Below, piece after piece: positions 10,758-22,106 of a stretch of DNA of 64,000 bases (position 1 is the stretch's first letter; each line of letters begins with the position of its first letter). Source of the stretch: Kondoa malvinella (taxonomy: Eukaryota; Basidiomycota; Agaricostilbomycetes; Agaricostilbales; Kondoaceae). Below the pieces are notes generated by a model. It worked only from the letters and a program-made list of their open reading frames with translations, was not told the DNA's origin and searched no databases. The position numbers and the translations under genes are program-made. Location of the stretch: NCBI GenBank assembly GCA_039545315.1, contig BCIM01000003.1, forward strand, positions 1,495,866 through 1,559,865. The letters are read 5' to 3'.

Positions 10758-12116
10758 TTATCGCCTCTGCTCCATCTTCTTTGCTGGAGATGGCGTCTCG
10801 AAGCTCACTAAGCAGGCTACCAACCACATGAGCAGCGATTCCCTCCAGAGACAGATGGTCTCACCGAGTGTTCGATTTATCCCCTTGCACACTGAGATCG
10901 AGGCATGGGACGAGACGGTCGAGGATGGTCTATCATACTTTGAGCGCTTGAAGACTACATTAGACAGCATTCGCACCTGTCTGAAAGTGAAACCTTTCTT
11001 GCGCAAAGGAGTCTCGCTATCGTCGTCTTCGCCGATTGGGAGATTGTACCATTTAGCAATGTCGCGCATTTGATCTTTGAGACAGCCTTTGTATCGATCA
11101 CCATGAGTATCCTGAATGATGTGAGTCCTGCACGTGTGGAGGAAGAGGACAGCATACCTGGCAGTGAAGCATGTCTTCCAGACAATGGAACCGCTTCATG
11201 ATGATCTCTTCGAAATGCGCCGATCCAGCTTCCAGGTCATCAATCTCAAAGAGCGATCGTGTGATATTGTATGCCCGAGCATCGACGTGGAAACCGGTCA
11301 AAGCTTTCAAAGTCGCCAGAGTGTCTTCTCGCTTGAGCTCTTTGTCGAGATTGGTCAAGAGCAGGTGCAACTCCTAAAAGCGAGAGAATCAGCATATTCT
11401 TTGACTACCGGAGAGATGGCTTACCTGTAGGTTTGCTGCTTCGTCTTCTTGTTGCCAATCTTTGATCAGTTGGATGAAAGTACAAATTCTTTGACGAAAG
11501 TTCTTGTGATAGGTCTACTACATGGTCAGCTCTATATGAGGCGCATACAGCGGACTTACATCAAAGACCTGTCCGGGTTCGGCTTCTTGTGCCCATTTAT
11601 CGAATAACGCTATCTCCTTCCGGCAATTGCGCACAAAAACAATCTCCGCTGATCCGAGCTTGCGTATCATCTGTATGCATATTATGAGCTTCATCGTCAG
11701 AAGACCGGACGAAGAAGACAAACACGATTGAAATGATCCGACTGGCCCTTGGCCATCTTGATTTCCTTCATCTGCTTGATCAACGCAGAAATCTCCTGGG
11801 CAGCGATGCTTGTATGCTCTTCGAACGAAGCCATCTGATCATCTTTGACAGAAGGACTAAGGGGGAAGGCAGACTTGGTTAGACCAAAGGCTTCCGGAGA
11901 AGCAAGCGTAGTTAATTGGGCATCGCGCATCGATCTTGCGTCGATCGGACTGGGAGCAGCAGATCTGACGAGAGTAGCAGCAGTCATGGTACGAAGATAA
12001 GAGCAAGGTAAGAACGATAAGAACGACAGGTCTGGAATGAGGCTTCCAGAAGAAGACTTCGAGAGACAAAGGACAGACCGAACCGGAGCAGATAAGCGAT
12101 ATAGAGCTCTCAACAT
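10758..12116 (-). CDS. Multi-exon protein of unknown function, helical
   Basis: I do not recognise it. The frame opens at MLRALYRLSAPVRS (12116), a basic hydrophobic stretch that could be a mitochondrial presequence; a second in-frame ATG (MTAATLVR, near 11987) would remove it. The exons then give mostly helical, charged sequence: SIAAQEISALIKQMKEIKM, IRKLGSAEIVFVRNCRKEI, YHKNFRQRICTFIQLIKDW, ELHLLLTNLDKELKRED, and EEIIMKRFHCLEDMLHCQ, joined across introns near 11700, 11560, 11430, 11370 and 11100. The last exon contains a short hydrophobic stretch (LLMWLVACLVSF) near its end and stops at 10758. Heptad-like spacing suggests coiled coils. Gene existence is well supported by the chain of open, splice-bordered exons. 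Confidence 0.6.
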
Positions 12117-12210
12117 CTAAAGAGAGTCAACGTGCTGCAGGATTGATAGAAAGAGGCTTTGATGTCTACATCGATAGCTTGAGATATCGTCTGCCGAACT
12201 ATTTCAGGAT

Positions 12211-12240
12211 GAGTAAAGTATACGTGAGTAAAGTATACGT
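12211..12240. repeat. Two-copy direct repeat, 15-nt unit
   Basis: The unit GAGTAAAGTATACGT occurs twice head to tail without mismatch (12211-12225 and 12226-12240). It lies between the unknown gene and the Yippee gene. No function is evident. Confidence 0.8.
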
Positions 12241-12441
12241 GTATGTAGCTAAAGTCTCACCTCTTACCGAGACTTTCACAAAGACGGGGCTGTTTGCAGT
12301 AGAGTGTTCAAATGCAAGGTATAAGTGGAGTTTTACAGATATAGAGTTGTGCCAGCGTGCTATGCCGACGGAGTCCATGCGTTGTTCTTCAGGAGAGCGT
12401 TTTAACTTCCTGGTGCTCGTAAAGAAAGAAGAGAATCGCTC

Positions 12442-13136
12442 ACCTTTGCCAGCTTGTCCTTCTCAATGATGAATTTGCCTGAAGAATTCGTTAGCTCTTG
12501 CATTGATTGTTGAGCTGAAAGGTACACCTTCTTTGTATCGCTGCGATGTATGATACGCTTTGAGCTGCACAACATGATTAGTGCAATGGAAGTGGTGTCA
12601 AGGTCAAACTTGCATATGTCCTATTGTTAGTCAGTCAGCATGATTAAGCGAAAGAGGGAAGAGCATCACCAGCCTAATCGGGTATCACAGCCTTGACAGG
12701 ACAGTTCCGCGATCGTGTGCATCCCAGTACTTCATAGTAAGATCAGCCGCGCTGCTTTGAGAAGAGGAGAAGTCCGCACAGCAAGAGCTTGTTTTCCTCT
12801 TTGCCTAATGTGACATTGACACTTGTAGAAAGTATAAGCATAGCCGAGCATTCAAGACAGAGAGCGAACGCTGATCTGAGTAGATAGGCAGGTCCATCTC
12901 GACCAGAGAATGACTTTGAGATGAGTTCATCTTGCCTACGAGAGGACGATAAGCTTCAAAGCTTGTAAATTCAAGGAAAAGAGACTCGCAGTGCTAGATC
13001 ACAGCTGCAGATTTGACTAGATATCGGAACAACGCAGGCATGAGAAATGAGGCGCGAGACCAGAAAATGTGTAGCACCAGATGAAAGTGGGTTGACCATC
13101 GCACTGAACTAGTACTGGGATAGGTCCAGAAGGCAT
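12442..13136 (-). CDS. Yippee-family zinc-binding protein
   Basis: Yippee proteins are small, highly conserved eukaryotic proteins with one zinc site built from two CxxC pairs in a beta-tent fold. Split by short introns, the minus strand gives FSCLRC (first CxxC, near 13040), QDELISKSFSGRDGPAYLLRSA (two runs around 12930-12850), VNVTLGKEENKLLLTGMHTIAELSC, then CQGCDTRLGW (second CxxC) and RYKEGKFIIEKDKL. These are the family blocks in the right order. The start near 13136 (MPSGPIPV) and the exon after the first CxxC could not be fixed, and the exact stop after KDKLAK (12442 or further left) is also open. The role in fungi is poorly known. It is too fragmented by introns to appear as one reading frame. 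Confidence 0.8.
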
Positions 13137-13447
13137 TGAACTGAAGCAGTGACAACAGTTTGAGCGCGACATCATTTGACGAGCGGGGTTGGCATTGCCT
13201 TCTCGGCAGCAGAGATGCCGCTCGTGTGCCTGCCTACTCTTGTTTTTCGCACACCGCCTTGAACCTCTCAAGTTGTACAGCCGCTTACGACTCTTGTCTG
13301 CTATACCTACTTGGTCTGAGAGATAATTTGTCGCCAAGTGACCGAAAAGACCAAGAGTTTTTTGAAAACAAAGGCAGAACCGAGCTTCCAACGCTTTCCT
13401 TCCGAGGCTAGCATTGCTTCTGTCATCTAAACGGTCAACTATACAAC
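13137..13447. other. Divergent intergenic region
   Basis: About 310 bases between the Yippee gene and the plus-strand hydrolase gene. I see no feature beyond the expected promoters. Confidence 0.4.
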
Positions 13448-14830
13448 ATGGTCAAGCTATTATCTGCTGCAGCTGGCTGCCTCGCTCTCGCTTCTGCTGT
13501 CATTGCGCAAACAGAATACATCTTTGAAGAAGAACTGGGCGCGACATACCGGTCAGCGCGCATCTATTCGGCTTTGTATGGGATGCTCAAATCGATTTGT
13601 GGTGCTTGTTAGATATGCTGTGCATCAACCAAGCAATTGGACAGACGAGACTATAGCACCACCGGCCATCTTATTCTTGGGTGGCACCGGATCAAAATAC
13701 ATTGAGGGACAGACTCAGGCCTTTGAAAGAGTCGTGGTGAGCATTGAAATCATCTTGTGTCAATGGTGTCTGAGTATGTTCGGTCCAGTCCTTCGGCGGA
13801 CCAGGTTGGCGCATTGATCGGTACAACAACGGATCAAGGGAGGAAGCCGATGTCCTAGCTGCTGAACAGTGCGTTGTCCATCTTTGTCGCTGGGGAGAGT
13901 CGTGCTCATGGAGGAATTGGCGCCCAGGTTCTTGGCTATTATCCCTGTATACGAGGAAGAGAGACCAGAGTGCGTCTCAGTGTCTCAAGCATTCTTCACA
14001 AGTTAATGTTATTGCAGCCATGAATGGGATATTCCTGGTGTCCAAGCTGTTCTGGAGAATGCTCGGTCGAAATTCGCCTGGGATGATTCACGGTTATACT
14101 TGAGTACTTACTCAATGGTGCGTGGAGATTGAGCTGTCTGTGACTTTGTCACTGAAGCCGACTATCCATCCCCAGGGAGCTAGAACAGCCTGGCCTATGT
14201 TGATCGCCAACTCGACCATGTTTGCAGCTGCAACTATCGCTGCTGGTGTACCAGTATTGGACGTCGAGAGCCGGACGCCAGACATTAACTTTACCGGCAT
14301 GGACTTGCTTGGCCAGATCCCTATCATGCAATACGCTGGTGAGATGGATTATGAGAATGCTTCGCAGACTTGGGAACACCAAGCGTGAGTGCCGCTGATC
14401 GTCGCAGCGGAAGATGGGCTGATTACATTGTGATGACAGCGTACAAGAACACCTGGAAGGTCTCGGCTTCACGAACGTCCAATTAGAGATTATGCTCGGA
14501 GCACAGCACGGAGATATGCAGCAAGCGCCTTTCGAAGCCGAGCTCTTCTACTTCCTCCTTAACCAGACTGGTACCGCGACTGCTGCTGGTACATCTGCTC
14601 TCGCTCTTTCTGACGTTTTGCTGACCGCACACCTAGATGTTATGGCCTCTGGCGAACCAGCTTCCATCGGCTCGACCCCAACAGATTCTGCCGCACTAGC
14701 AGCGGCATCAGACAACGCTGCCGACTCTGCCAATGCTGCAGTCGAAGATGACGATTCGAGCGCTACCACATCACTGTTCAGCTCTGCACTGGCGGGATTG
14801 ATGGCGATTGCAGGTCTGTGTGTGCTTTGA
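13448..14830 (+). CDS. Secreted, probably GPI-anchored alpha/beta hydrolase
   Basis: The protein starts MVKLLSAAAGCLALASAVIAQ, a good signal peptide with a cleavage site after AIAQ-like residues. Splicing of short introns (13552-13610, about 13736-13786, 13869-13928, 13972-14018, 14121-14178, about 14384-14439) gives a continuous frame: RYAVHQPSNW, AILFLGGTG, SFGGPGWRIDRYNNGS, FLAIIPVYEEERPDHEWDIPGV, then LYLSTYSMGARTAWPM. The last block holds the nucleophile elbow (Ser in YSMGA, spanning an intron). GEMDYENASQTWEHQ supplies a candidate acid, and LGAQHGDMQQ the candidate catalytic His. The fold and motifs resemble esterase/polyhydroxybutyrate-depolymerase-like enzymes. The C-terminus is Ser/Ala/Thr-rich and ends in a hydrophobic tail (LFSSALAGLMAIAGLCVL), typical of a GPI signal. 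Substrate unknown. Confidence 0.75.
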
Positions 14831-15208
14831 AAGAGCGGGACTCGGACAAAGGCAACGGACAAAAGCATTACAATCAGGACTCTCTTCGTTTTAGCATAGA
14901 TACACGATCAATGACTCGTTATAGATCAAATAATTGTATAGCTGTAGTGCGAGCATCAACCATCAGACTCTTGAGCCTTTTTGACAGACTCGGTCGTGTG
15001 CTCTGCTGTGCTGCCATGCATCTAGATCACGCGTTCATGACCCTTCGTCATTCTTCTGATAACAACTTCAAGTCTCTTTCAATCTCGCCCGGAATGCTTC
15101 TTTTCACGATACCTTGGCTCTCCAATATACCTTTCTGACCGCGTAAGATACCTGCTACACGTCACCGAACGCTACGAGCTCCGTCTGAAGAGCAATTCAT
15201 GTCACAAC
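14831..15208. other. Intergenic region
   Basis: About 380 bases between two plus-strand genes: 3-prime UTR of the hydrolase and promoter of the SH3-TBC gene. Plus-strand frames here have no recognisable protein content. Nothing else seen. Confidence 0.4.
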
Positions 15209-18022
15209 ATGTCTCGAGCAGCAGCAGGGTCTCTGGCTACAATACACTTCCCTCTCAGTGCAACAAACGTATTGAAATGGACTCGATTTGCCCATAAAGG
15301 TGGAATTGGTCGTTGTGTGGCCTTGTCAGACAAAATCGCTGAGGAGCAAGATTCCTTAATGTTTCTGCAAGGAGATGTTATCATTGTCTTGCAAGATTTG
15401 CATGATGGCAACCTGTTTGGGTATTGCGAGGGTGTGCTAGGGCTGTTGGCTAGTAAGGATGTCATGATTCAGGGCAAGTTGAAGAGAGCTGTGTTCAATA
15501 AGAGGGCCAAGGCGAAGAAGGCAGATGCCCAAGAAACAGACCTGCAGGTATTTACTGTTGCTTCGGAAGTCGCGCCAATAGGCTTGGGCTTTGATATGCC
15601 TGTTGTTGAATCTGCAAGTTTACATGCAAAGGAAGAAGGTGAATTTGGCGCAACAGATGGCCAATGATAGCTGAAATTGACGCAGATACAATGGATGAAG
15701 TGCTCAAGAATAACCTCTGCGGCCGAGGAGTTTCGCACGACAACTCGTACAGCTCTGGCAGCGGAAGCACACAATCTCCAGACATGAAGACACCTCAGTT
15801 AGACTATTCTTCCGACTGCACGCCTGCAGATACGCCTGTATCCATCATACAGCCTTCCACACCCCCAATGCATGCACAATCAGTCGCTGTAGGCTCGCCG
15901 CAAAGCGACTACGGAGACTTTCTCGACCTATATAGACGCTCAGTCGTTGACGAAACGGACAATTTATATGACCAATCGGAAAGCATGGGCAACACCTCCC
16001 TGAAAGACTTGATGAACGAAGACTCCGCTGCGGAACATTTGGGAACACTTATGGCCGACCTCAGCAGTAGCCAGTCTTCCGCCTATTCCATCCCGCGCAA
16101 GCTGTCATACTCAAAAGCTCCTCCACACCCTCAGCTTGGTGTAGCTAGTCGACTGCGCAAAGAAGCTGATCCTGACTCTCCTCGAGCTCAAGACGCCGGA
16201 GATCACACGGATCGTCACTTCCCTCTTCACGCTTCATACCCTGCTCCTTCACCGTCGCCTCTTCGATACGCAAGCTCTGCTGAAGACATCGCTCATATTC
16301 CTTCTCCCCCACCTTCAGCGACTTTAAAACCTGGTTTCCGCTTTCCCGCTCCAGCACCTCGTTCTGTTTCTTCCCCAGAGACCAATACAAGGAGCAGACC
16401 TGCACCGCTTCGAGTACATACCACATCACCTTACGAGAATTTCCAGTCCCCACAGCGCGCAAGTCCAGCTTTCCTGCATCCGTCGCCTCATTTACCCTAC
16501 CCGCCATCGCCTCATCTTCCTTTCCCGCCCGGGTCAGCTGCATCTCACTCATCAAATGAGTCATTCAAAACAGCAAGATCAGGCTCATATAATCCGCCCT
16601 CATCCCGCAAGTCCTCCGTTGCAGATCGCAAATACTCAGATCCGCAGCCTCAGCACTGGGCGTCTCATCTAAAATTGAAGCAATCCTACTCCTCTCTTCC
16701 TCCTGCAGAGCTGTATGCAGAGTCGCCTATCAGTCCTACTTCTCGCACATCGTCATCCAGCACTCGACCTTTGGCTGCCAAACCTTCCGTCGAGCTCGTT
16801 CGTTCCAAAGATGCGGGCAATTTTGAGATGGTACAACCTGCTATCACAGTCTATGACAGCGAAGAGATGGAAGAAATCGATTCACCCGAAGTATGGAAGC
16901 CCACTTTGGAATCTCGAGCGCAATTGCGGATGAGCATGATGGTCGAAGCGGAGTCGCATGGACCTGATACTTGGTCTAAGCCTCGTCCGAGCATGGCGAG
17001 CAGTAGAAGCTCTTTCAGTAGTAGTCCGAAGGCTTTGAAGAGTACAACGGGCTATAGGCAGAAGGAGACCAAGTGGTTGCAGTTGATGAGCAAGAAGAAC
17101 GCTATTGGCTCGAGTAAAAAGAGCAAGGTGTTGAAGAAGCTTGTTCGGGTGAGTAGAACGTGAATCAGGCCTAGATCAAGCTGACGTATATTCAGTCTGG
17201 CATTCCTTCATCTGTTCGAGGTAAAGCATGGAGCTTTCTTGCAAACGCCGATGAGTTTCAAAAAGATGGCGTATACTACGACCTCGCTTCAAGAGACGAT
17301 ACCGCCCTAACAGACGCCATCGAGAAAGATCTTGACGAGCTATATTCCCACCATCCGCTATTCCAAGGCTCGACTTCGCCATATCGGTCCGACTGCTCTG
17401 CTATACTCAGAGCATACTCTGTTATATCACCTCATTTATATCATTCAAGTCATAGCATCATTATCGCGTTCCTACTGCAGTTCAGTCCGGCTGAAGATGC
17501 ATTTTGGCTTGTAAGTCTCCAGCCTCTATTGTATCAGGTTTGCTTTGCTCATGTCTAGGCTTGCGACTAACTTAGTTCATCGCGCTCAGTAGAAAAATAA
17601 CCTTTCTCCAAAAGTCAAAGGCTGCAAGTATAAGAAGTCTTGGCGTCATTTTGTCACACCTGCTAGCTGTATCGGAACCAAAGATAGCGCGATTGCTCAA
17701 AAGGCAAAACATTGAACCGTCAATATGGATCGAAGCATGGGTTCTGCCTCTGTTCACGTCAGCTCTACCTTTTCAAACGATGGTCCGAGTCTTCGACATT
17801 CTACTATTGGAAGAAGAGCACTTCCTCATCCAAGTCTGCTTAGCAATGTTTGACCTGCTTCGTGATCAGCTGTTGGAGCCCGGTGCGGATATGCTGCAAA
17901 TCATCAAGCAGCCGCCTGAAGATCTGCTTGATCCTCATGCATTGTTGGCGACTGCTTTAACTACAAAAGTCTCCGATAGCGCAATCAAGAGGTTGGAAAC
18001 ATTAGCGAAGCAGCAGCGGTGA
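15209..18022 (+). CDS. SH3 and TBC domain protein, probable Rab GTPase-activating protein
   Basis: Residues 15-90 form an SH3 domain: CVALSDKIAEEQDSLMFLQGDVIIVLQ is broken as ALSDKIAEEQDSLMF and LQGDVIIVL, followed by GYCEGVLGLLASKDV. An intron (15639-15685) is required because the first frame otherwise ends at 15667; joining keeps HAKEE-DTMDEV in frame. A long Ser/Pro-rich disordered part (about residues 150-600) follows. After an intron near 17158-17196 the TBC domain starts with SGIPSSVRGKAWSFL and continues with YRSDCSAILRAYSVISP, FLLQFSPAEDAFW, PSIWIEAWVLPLFTSALPF and RVFDILLLE. TBC proteins speed GTP hydrolysis on Rab GTPases through an Arg and a Gln finger; the usual IxxDxxR finger appears degenerate here (YRSDCSAILR region), so activity is not certain. 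SH3 binding may place it at Pro-rich partners at polarity sites (inference). Confidence 0.85.
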
Positions 18023-18252
18023 AAGGGCAAGTTGTACTGGTTGTGAATGGGACTGTAGGGTAGCATATCGTTTCACATTGTAGCATCGGCATCAGTGCCT
18101 GCCTGAAGCATCATTGGAACCAGCATTCTTCTGACTTTGTCGACCCGCAAAGTACTCAAGAACGGATCAACGAGCATCAGCAGCAGATGGCCGCATTCTT
18201 TTCACTTCTAGTCTAATTACAGGCGCCAGCGCAATAACTGATGAGACCATTT

Positions 18253-19922
18253 TCAGATGAGCGAAAGAACCTTTTTGCGGATCTTTGGGTCGTGTAGCAA
18301 TCTGAAGTCGATGCGTTTGACAGGCGAGTCACCTCCTGCATTCTCATCCTTGACTGTTCAGAAGAATCAGCTATGATCGTCCCGGCCTAGAAACAACGTA
18401 CTAATCTCGAAGAAGCTGAACACGAAAGGTCAGCGTTGGAAGGTGTGCAGAAGCGAAGAGCCTCACACGGCAGCGCGATACCAGGGCAGAGATTTTTGAG
18501 CAGAGATGACTTGTTGGACCCACCTACCCAATGGTCAGCAGTGTCGCTTGTCAGCGGGAAATCACTAACTTGGTCTTCAAGCTGTACTCTGTTGCATTTC
18601 CAGGAGCTGGTTCGCCGGTCTCAACGTCGACAGTATATGAAGCGCTAGTTTCGGACAGAACCATGTACTTGCGCTAGAGGACGAATCAGCGGATACTCGC
18701 ACCGGTCAGAAATTCTTACAATCTTGCTTCCGTAATTTTTGTCAAACTTGTCCAAGACGTCGAAAGCCTCGTTTTTAACCTGTGGTTGCTGTTGTCAGTC
18801 AGAGAGCCATTTGTCAACACAAGGACAAACCGGATCAACGTTGTTTCTGTCGCCGCCTCCCTATTATCTTTGCATGAGAAAGTGCTTCCGATAAGACTGC
18901 ACCACTTACAAAGTGGTAGAAGCTCAATCCAGTCAAGTCCACATAGTCCTTTCCTGGGAAGTAGGGCTCCCATCCACCGTTTGGATTCCTTGTACAGTCG
19001 GGTTCAGTATATTGCGGCGGATCAGATCGTCTGAGAGCTCACGAGATGTTTCCGCCAGGAGAAAAGATAGTGTTGGGTGACCACAACATGTGAGTTTTCT
19101 TGGTCCGCTTGTGCACAGCTTGTTCAAGCTAGTTCAACCGGAGACAGGTTGCGAAGTCGAGTCCTGACTGACCTTTGTAGACAATCTTCCAGGCTGCTAT
19201 CATCTCTTCAGGCCTGTTGCCCCACGGGTACCTGCTTTCGCCGTGAACCAAGCTCCCGAGTGTATCTCAGACCCCACCACGATCCGTTAGCTTCCCACAA
19301 CCAGCGAAACCATATCGTAATGCCTTGTTTTTCGATGGAAGCGAGCTTTTTCGCGATACAATCGGCCATCACTTGATCTACACCTTCAAGAGGGGAGTCG
19401 ACGCCCATAGTGATCTGAAAGACTGGCTTGGTTCCCTTCTGACGAAGTAGCTGTAACGATTGAATGAAAATTGTTTCGCCTTGGACGAAAGAGAGCACTC
19501 ACTTCTTCGACTTGGGCATCAAGAACAGAGATTGCCGTCAGGTTGTCTGCGCTAAAGTAGTCGACGCTACACAAAGCTGTCAGTGTTGTCCACGTTGTGG
19601 TAGTGCGACTCACTAAGTTCCGACAATGCTCATAGGTTTCGGTAGCAACTTGTTGAGCTCTGTGGTACCGGAAGGCTCCAATGGCTCGTTGAAAGCGGGA
19701 AAGAAGCCTAGAGACAGCTGGCCAGAGCGAAGATTGTTTGGCGAAAGACCTGCTTGCTGATCAGAAGCGGAATCTTGACCTGGACAAACGATACAACCTA
19801 CCGAGCGGCAATTTCTCGCGCTTTGCGTGGTCATTTGAGCGCGCCAGAGAGCCATGCTTGCCAGAAGCACCGACACTGATAGCGCTCAGAAGTAGAGAGA
19901 CGATAACCGTATTGAACAGCAT
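18253..19922 (-). CDS. Secreted GH26-like glycoside hydrolase
   Basis: The start MLFNTVIVSLLLSAISVGASG (two runs, at 19922) is a signal peptide. Through about ten short introns the frame gives VFQITMGVDSP, ITIWFRWLWEANGSWWG, KKTHMLWSPN, FSPGGNIS, NPNGGWEPYFPGKDYVD, LTGLSFYHF, FDVLDKFDKNYGSK, KYMVLSETSASYT and a C-terminal KRIDFRLLHDPKIR, ending at 18253. These are TIM-barrel features of family GH26 (beta-mannanases and relatives): a putative acid/base Glu in RWLWEANG and a putative nucleophile Glu in LSETS. The His that usually precedes the acid/base Glu in GH26 is a Trp here. Fungal beta-mannanase or a related cell-wall glucanase activity is possible; the substrate is inference. Confidence 0.7.
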
Positions 19923-20698
19923 TATAATCGCTGCGGAATAAAGGAGTAACAGGCGATTCGGATGTCTGATAAAGAGCACCAGACCATTCAGATGCATACA
20001 GGCGTGGATTCTAGCTTGCACACGTCATGGCATGACCAGAATTCGATAGAAGATTTGGCCGCATGTCCGTTAAAAGCAGCACGGGCAGCGCAGAACAGTA
20101 CATATATAGAGGAACGAAGCCTGAATGCTGAATGGAAAGCAAGTAACAGCAGATGATCATAAGGGCAAAGGAAAACTGCACGGGCTGCTCGTAACAGGGC
20201 CAACAGGCCTCCGAGTCTTTTCACATTGGACATTGACTCTGGCCGCGAAGACATTTACAGGACGACTCTTGTACAAAGAATTAACCTTACAGATATTGCT
20301 TGGCTGTACATTGCAATTGGCTGTGATTTCGTTGAGAAGGAACAAGTCGACTTGAACTTGCCAAATTCTCGCTCTCATGTTCAAGCTGCGTACGTACATC
20401 CAGACAGTCTGTCAAAGCGTCGTGCACTGGCTCGCTACACACGTGGGCGTCCGCTTGCTTTCTTGTGCTTCGAACTGCTGTCCGAAGTCTCGAGCGATAA
20501 TGTTTCTCCTGCCCTACGTGTCCAGCATGATACAGACATGTCTCGAAGTGCTATCGGTCTCAATATAATAACGCAGACCAGCGGATCTGCGCATTCAATC
20601 TATCGCATGCGCAGAAGTGCGCAAAAGCGCAAACATGCACGGGATCTCTCCGAAGCCTAAGATGGCGCTGTGTAGAGCCTATCCGCTCAACATCAGAC
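19923..20698. other. Divergent intergenic region
   Basis: About 775 bases between the glycosidase and the first zinc-finger gene. It contains a purine-rich and GCGC-rich stretch close to the zinc-finger start. Short frames on both strands have no recognisable content. Confidence 0.4.
20619..20633 (+). promoter_or_regulatory. Paired GCGCAAA elements upstream of zinc-finger gene 1
   Basis: GCGCAAA occurs at 20619-20625 and 20627-20633, eight bases apart, about 70-80 bases before the start codon. The same heptamer is repeated before the tandem paralogue. A role as a binding site for a transcription factor, perhaps for the gene products themselves, is inference. Confidence 0.4.
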
Positions 20699-21421
20699 AT
20701 GGATCCTATTGGAACTGAAGGCAGCTACTATTTGGTCAATTTCGCTATGCCCAGAGATTACTGGAATATGCAAGAGCATGCGCTATCAGGCTCGGTGCTC
20801 AACCCTGGGAACTCAAGCATTGCGCGCGGGGCTTACTTTGAAGACAGTACTGACCACCATGAAAAGGTCAGGCAATTTCACAAGCGTCGACTGTCATGGC
20901 TCACGCACTACAAAGGTCGATCCTGCATTAGCTCAGACCTCGAATGCGCAAAGAGACTGGCTCCAACAAAATGGCTCTATCCTCGCCAACGTTGGGAGCT
21001 CCGATACAACACGCTCGGTGCAAGCGGATGAAGTCCAAGAAGTGCCCAATATCAAACAGCTCTCCGCTGCGCTTCGCTTCATTCACGCAGATGGAACACC
21101 TCGATTCGCCTGTCCACATCACTGCGGCGTAGATGCGACGAAAAGAAGGTTCAATATGGAGCAGCATATAGAAAGCGTACATGGACCTCCGCTGTAAGTG
21201 TCCATGCGAAGTAAAGTTCCCTTCGATTTGACGGAATAGCTTGATCTAAGTTTCTGCGACATCTGCAATGAGGAGACCAGCCGGAAAAGCGACATGAGTC
21301 GACATTTCAAGGAGCAGCACGCAAATGTCGCAAAGCAATTTTGGACATACAAAAGGGGTGAAAGTAGGTTCATCCTCCACTCACAAGACCGAGCTGACGA
21401 TGTGCAGCTCTTGACGCATGA
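20699..21421 (+). CDS. C2H2 zinc-finger protein, copy 1 of a tandem pair
   Basis: Exon 1 starts MDPIGTEGSYYLVNFAMP. After an intron (donor GTCAGG, near 20867) exon 2 carries VDPALAQTS and a first finger: ACPHHCGVDATKRRFNMEQH with the second His in ESVH. After a further intron (near 21192-21249) comes the second finger: CDICNEETSRKSDMSRH with the last His in KEQH. A short last exon ends at about 21421. The exon-2/exon-3 junction requires the acceptor TCTAAG; the earlier TAG would give a stop. Two fingers in this spacing could bind DNA; the N-terminal part shows no known domain. The next gene downstream has the same finger pair and intron position. Confidence 0.65.
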
Positions 21422-22106
21422 TCCCGCAAAGGACAGGATATCATAACAGAGACGTCTGCTTATACGATGATATGGCCTACACTTGCAATCGCAATCGATG
21501 TACGGGTTGTCTGCAGCGTGGACGGTAGTGTGTGCATAGTATTGCTTCCTTATCTGCCTGCCTTCATATTTCCTTCGACTTCTGCTGCTGTAACTTTACC
21601 TCTTGGCGACGACCGCGAAGAATGCATCGTCAATAATCGATTCGTGCCTGGTATCCCAGCAAGCAAGCTGTTTATGCTATATCTTGCGCCTAGCATGCCT
21701 TCAGAGCTGTTCAGCCCATTTCATCAAGTGTCAGAAATTGCCTTCAGAACGAAAGCCTCGCGCGGTCTGCAGCGTACAGTCCTCAGCCAGCTGATCTTGT
21801 CAAGTAATCTTCGTGCTCAGCCGAACGAGGCCAGCGTGAATGTGCTGCTGCAATGACATGACATTTGCGACGCAAGACACGACCTGTTTGATGGTATTGA
21901 ACACATTGAAAGTTCCGCCGCAATTTAGGCTTCAGAAGATCTTGTGACGACTTGTGCCTCTCGGCGTGCACTTCGTTAGCTTCAATCTACCTATATCTAT
22001 CGCAAGAAGGCGCAAAAGAGCAGAACGAGATTCACATGATCAGCGCAAAGAAGCGCAAAGGCTCTGTCGATAGTATAAAAGAGAATGCTTCTGGTCTTCT
22101 GCAGCG
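21422..22106. other. Spacer between tandem zinc-finger genes
   Basis: About 685 bases. A plus-strand frame from 21467 to 21856 is open, but it has no splice context or recognisable domain. Repeated GCGCAAA and a TATA box lie near the right end, before the second copy. Confidence 0.4.
22010..22080 (+). promoter_or_regulatory. GCGCAAA repeats and TATA box upstream of zinc-finger gene 2
   Basis: GCGCAAA occurs at 22010-22016, 22043-22049 and 22053-22059. A TATAAAA box stands at 22074-22080, 27 bases before the start codon. The heptamer is shared with the promoter of the upstream paralogue. The TATA position implies a very short 5-prime UTR if it is used. Confidence 0.5.

Noticed and set aside
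14548..14868. Ala/Ser-rich minus-strand frame over the hydrolase tail
   Set aside because: Antisense shadow of the low-complexity Ser/Ala-rich C-terminal region.
21467..21856. 129-residue frame between the zinc-finger genes
   Set aside because: No fitting splice context, no recognisable domain, and no paralogue near the other finger gene.
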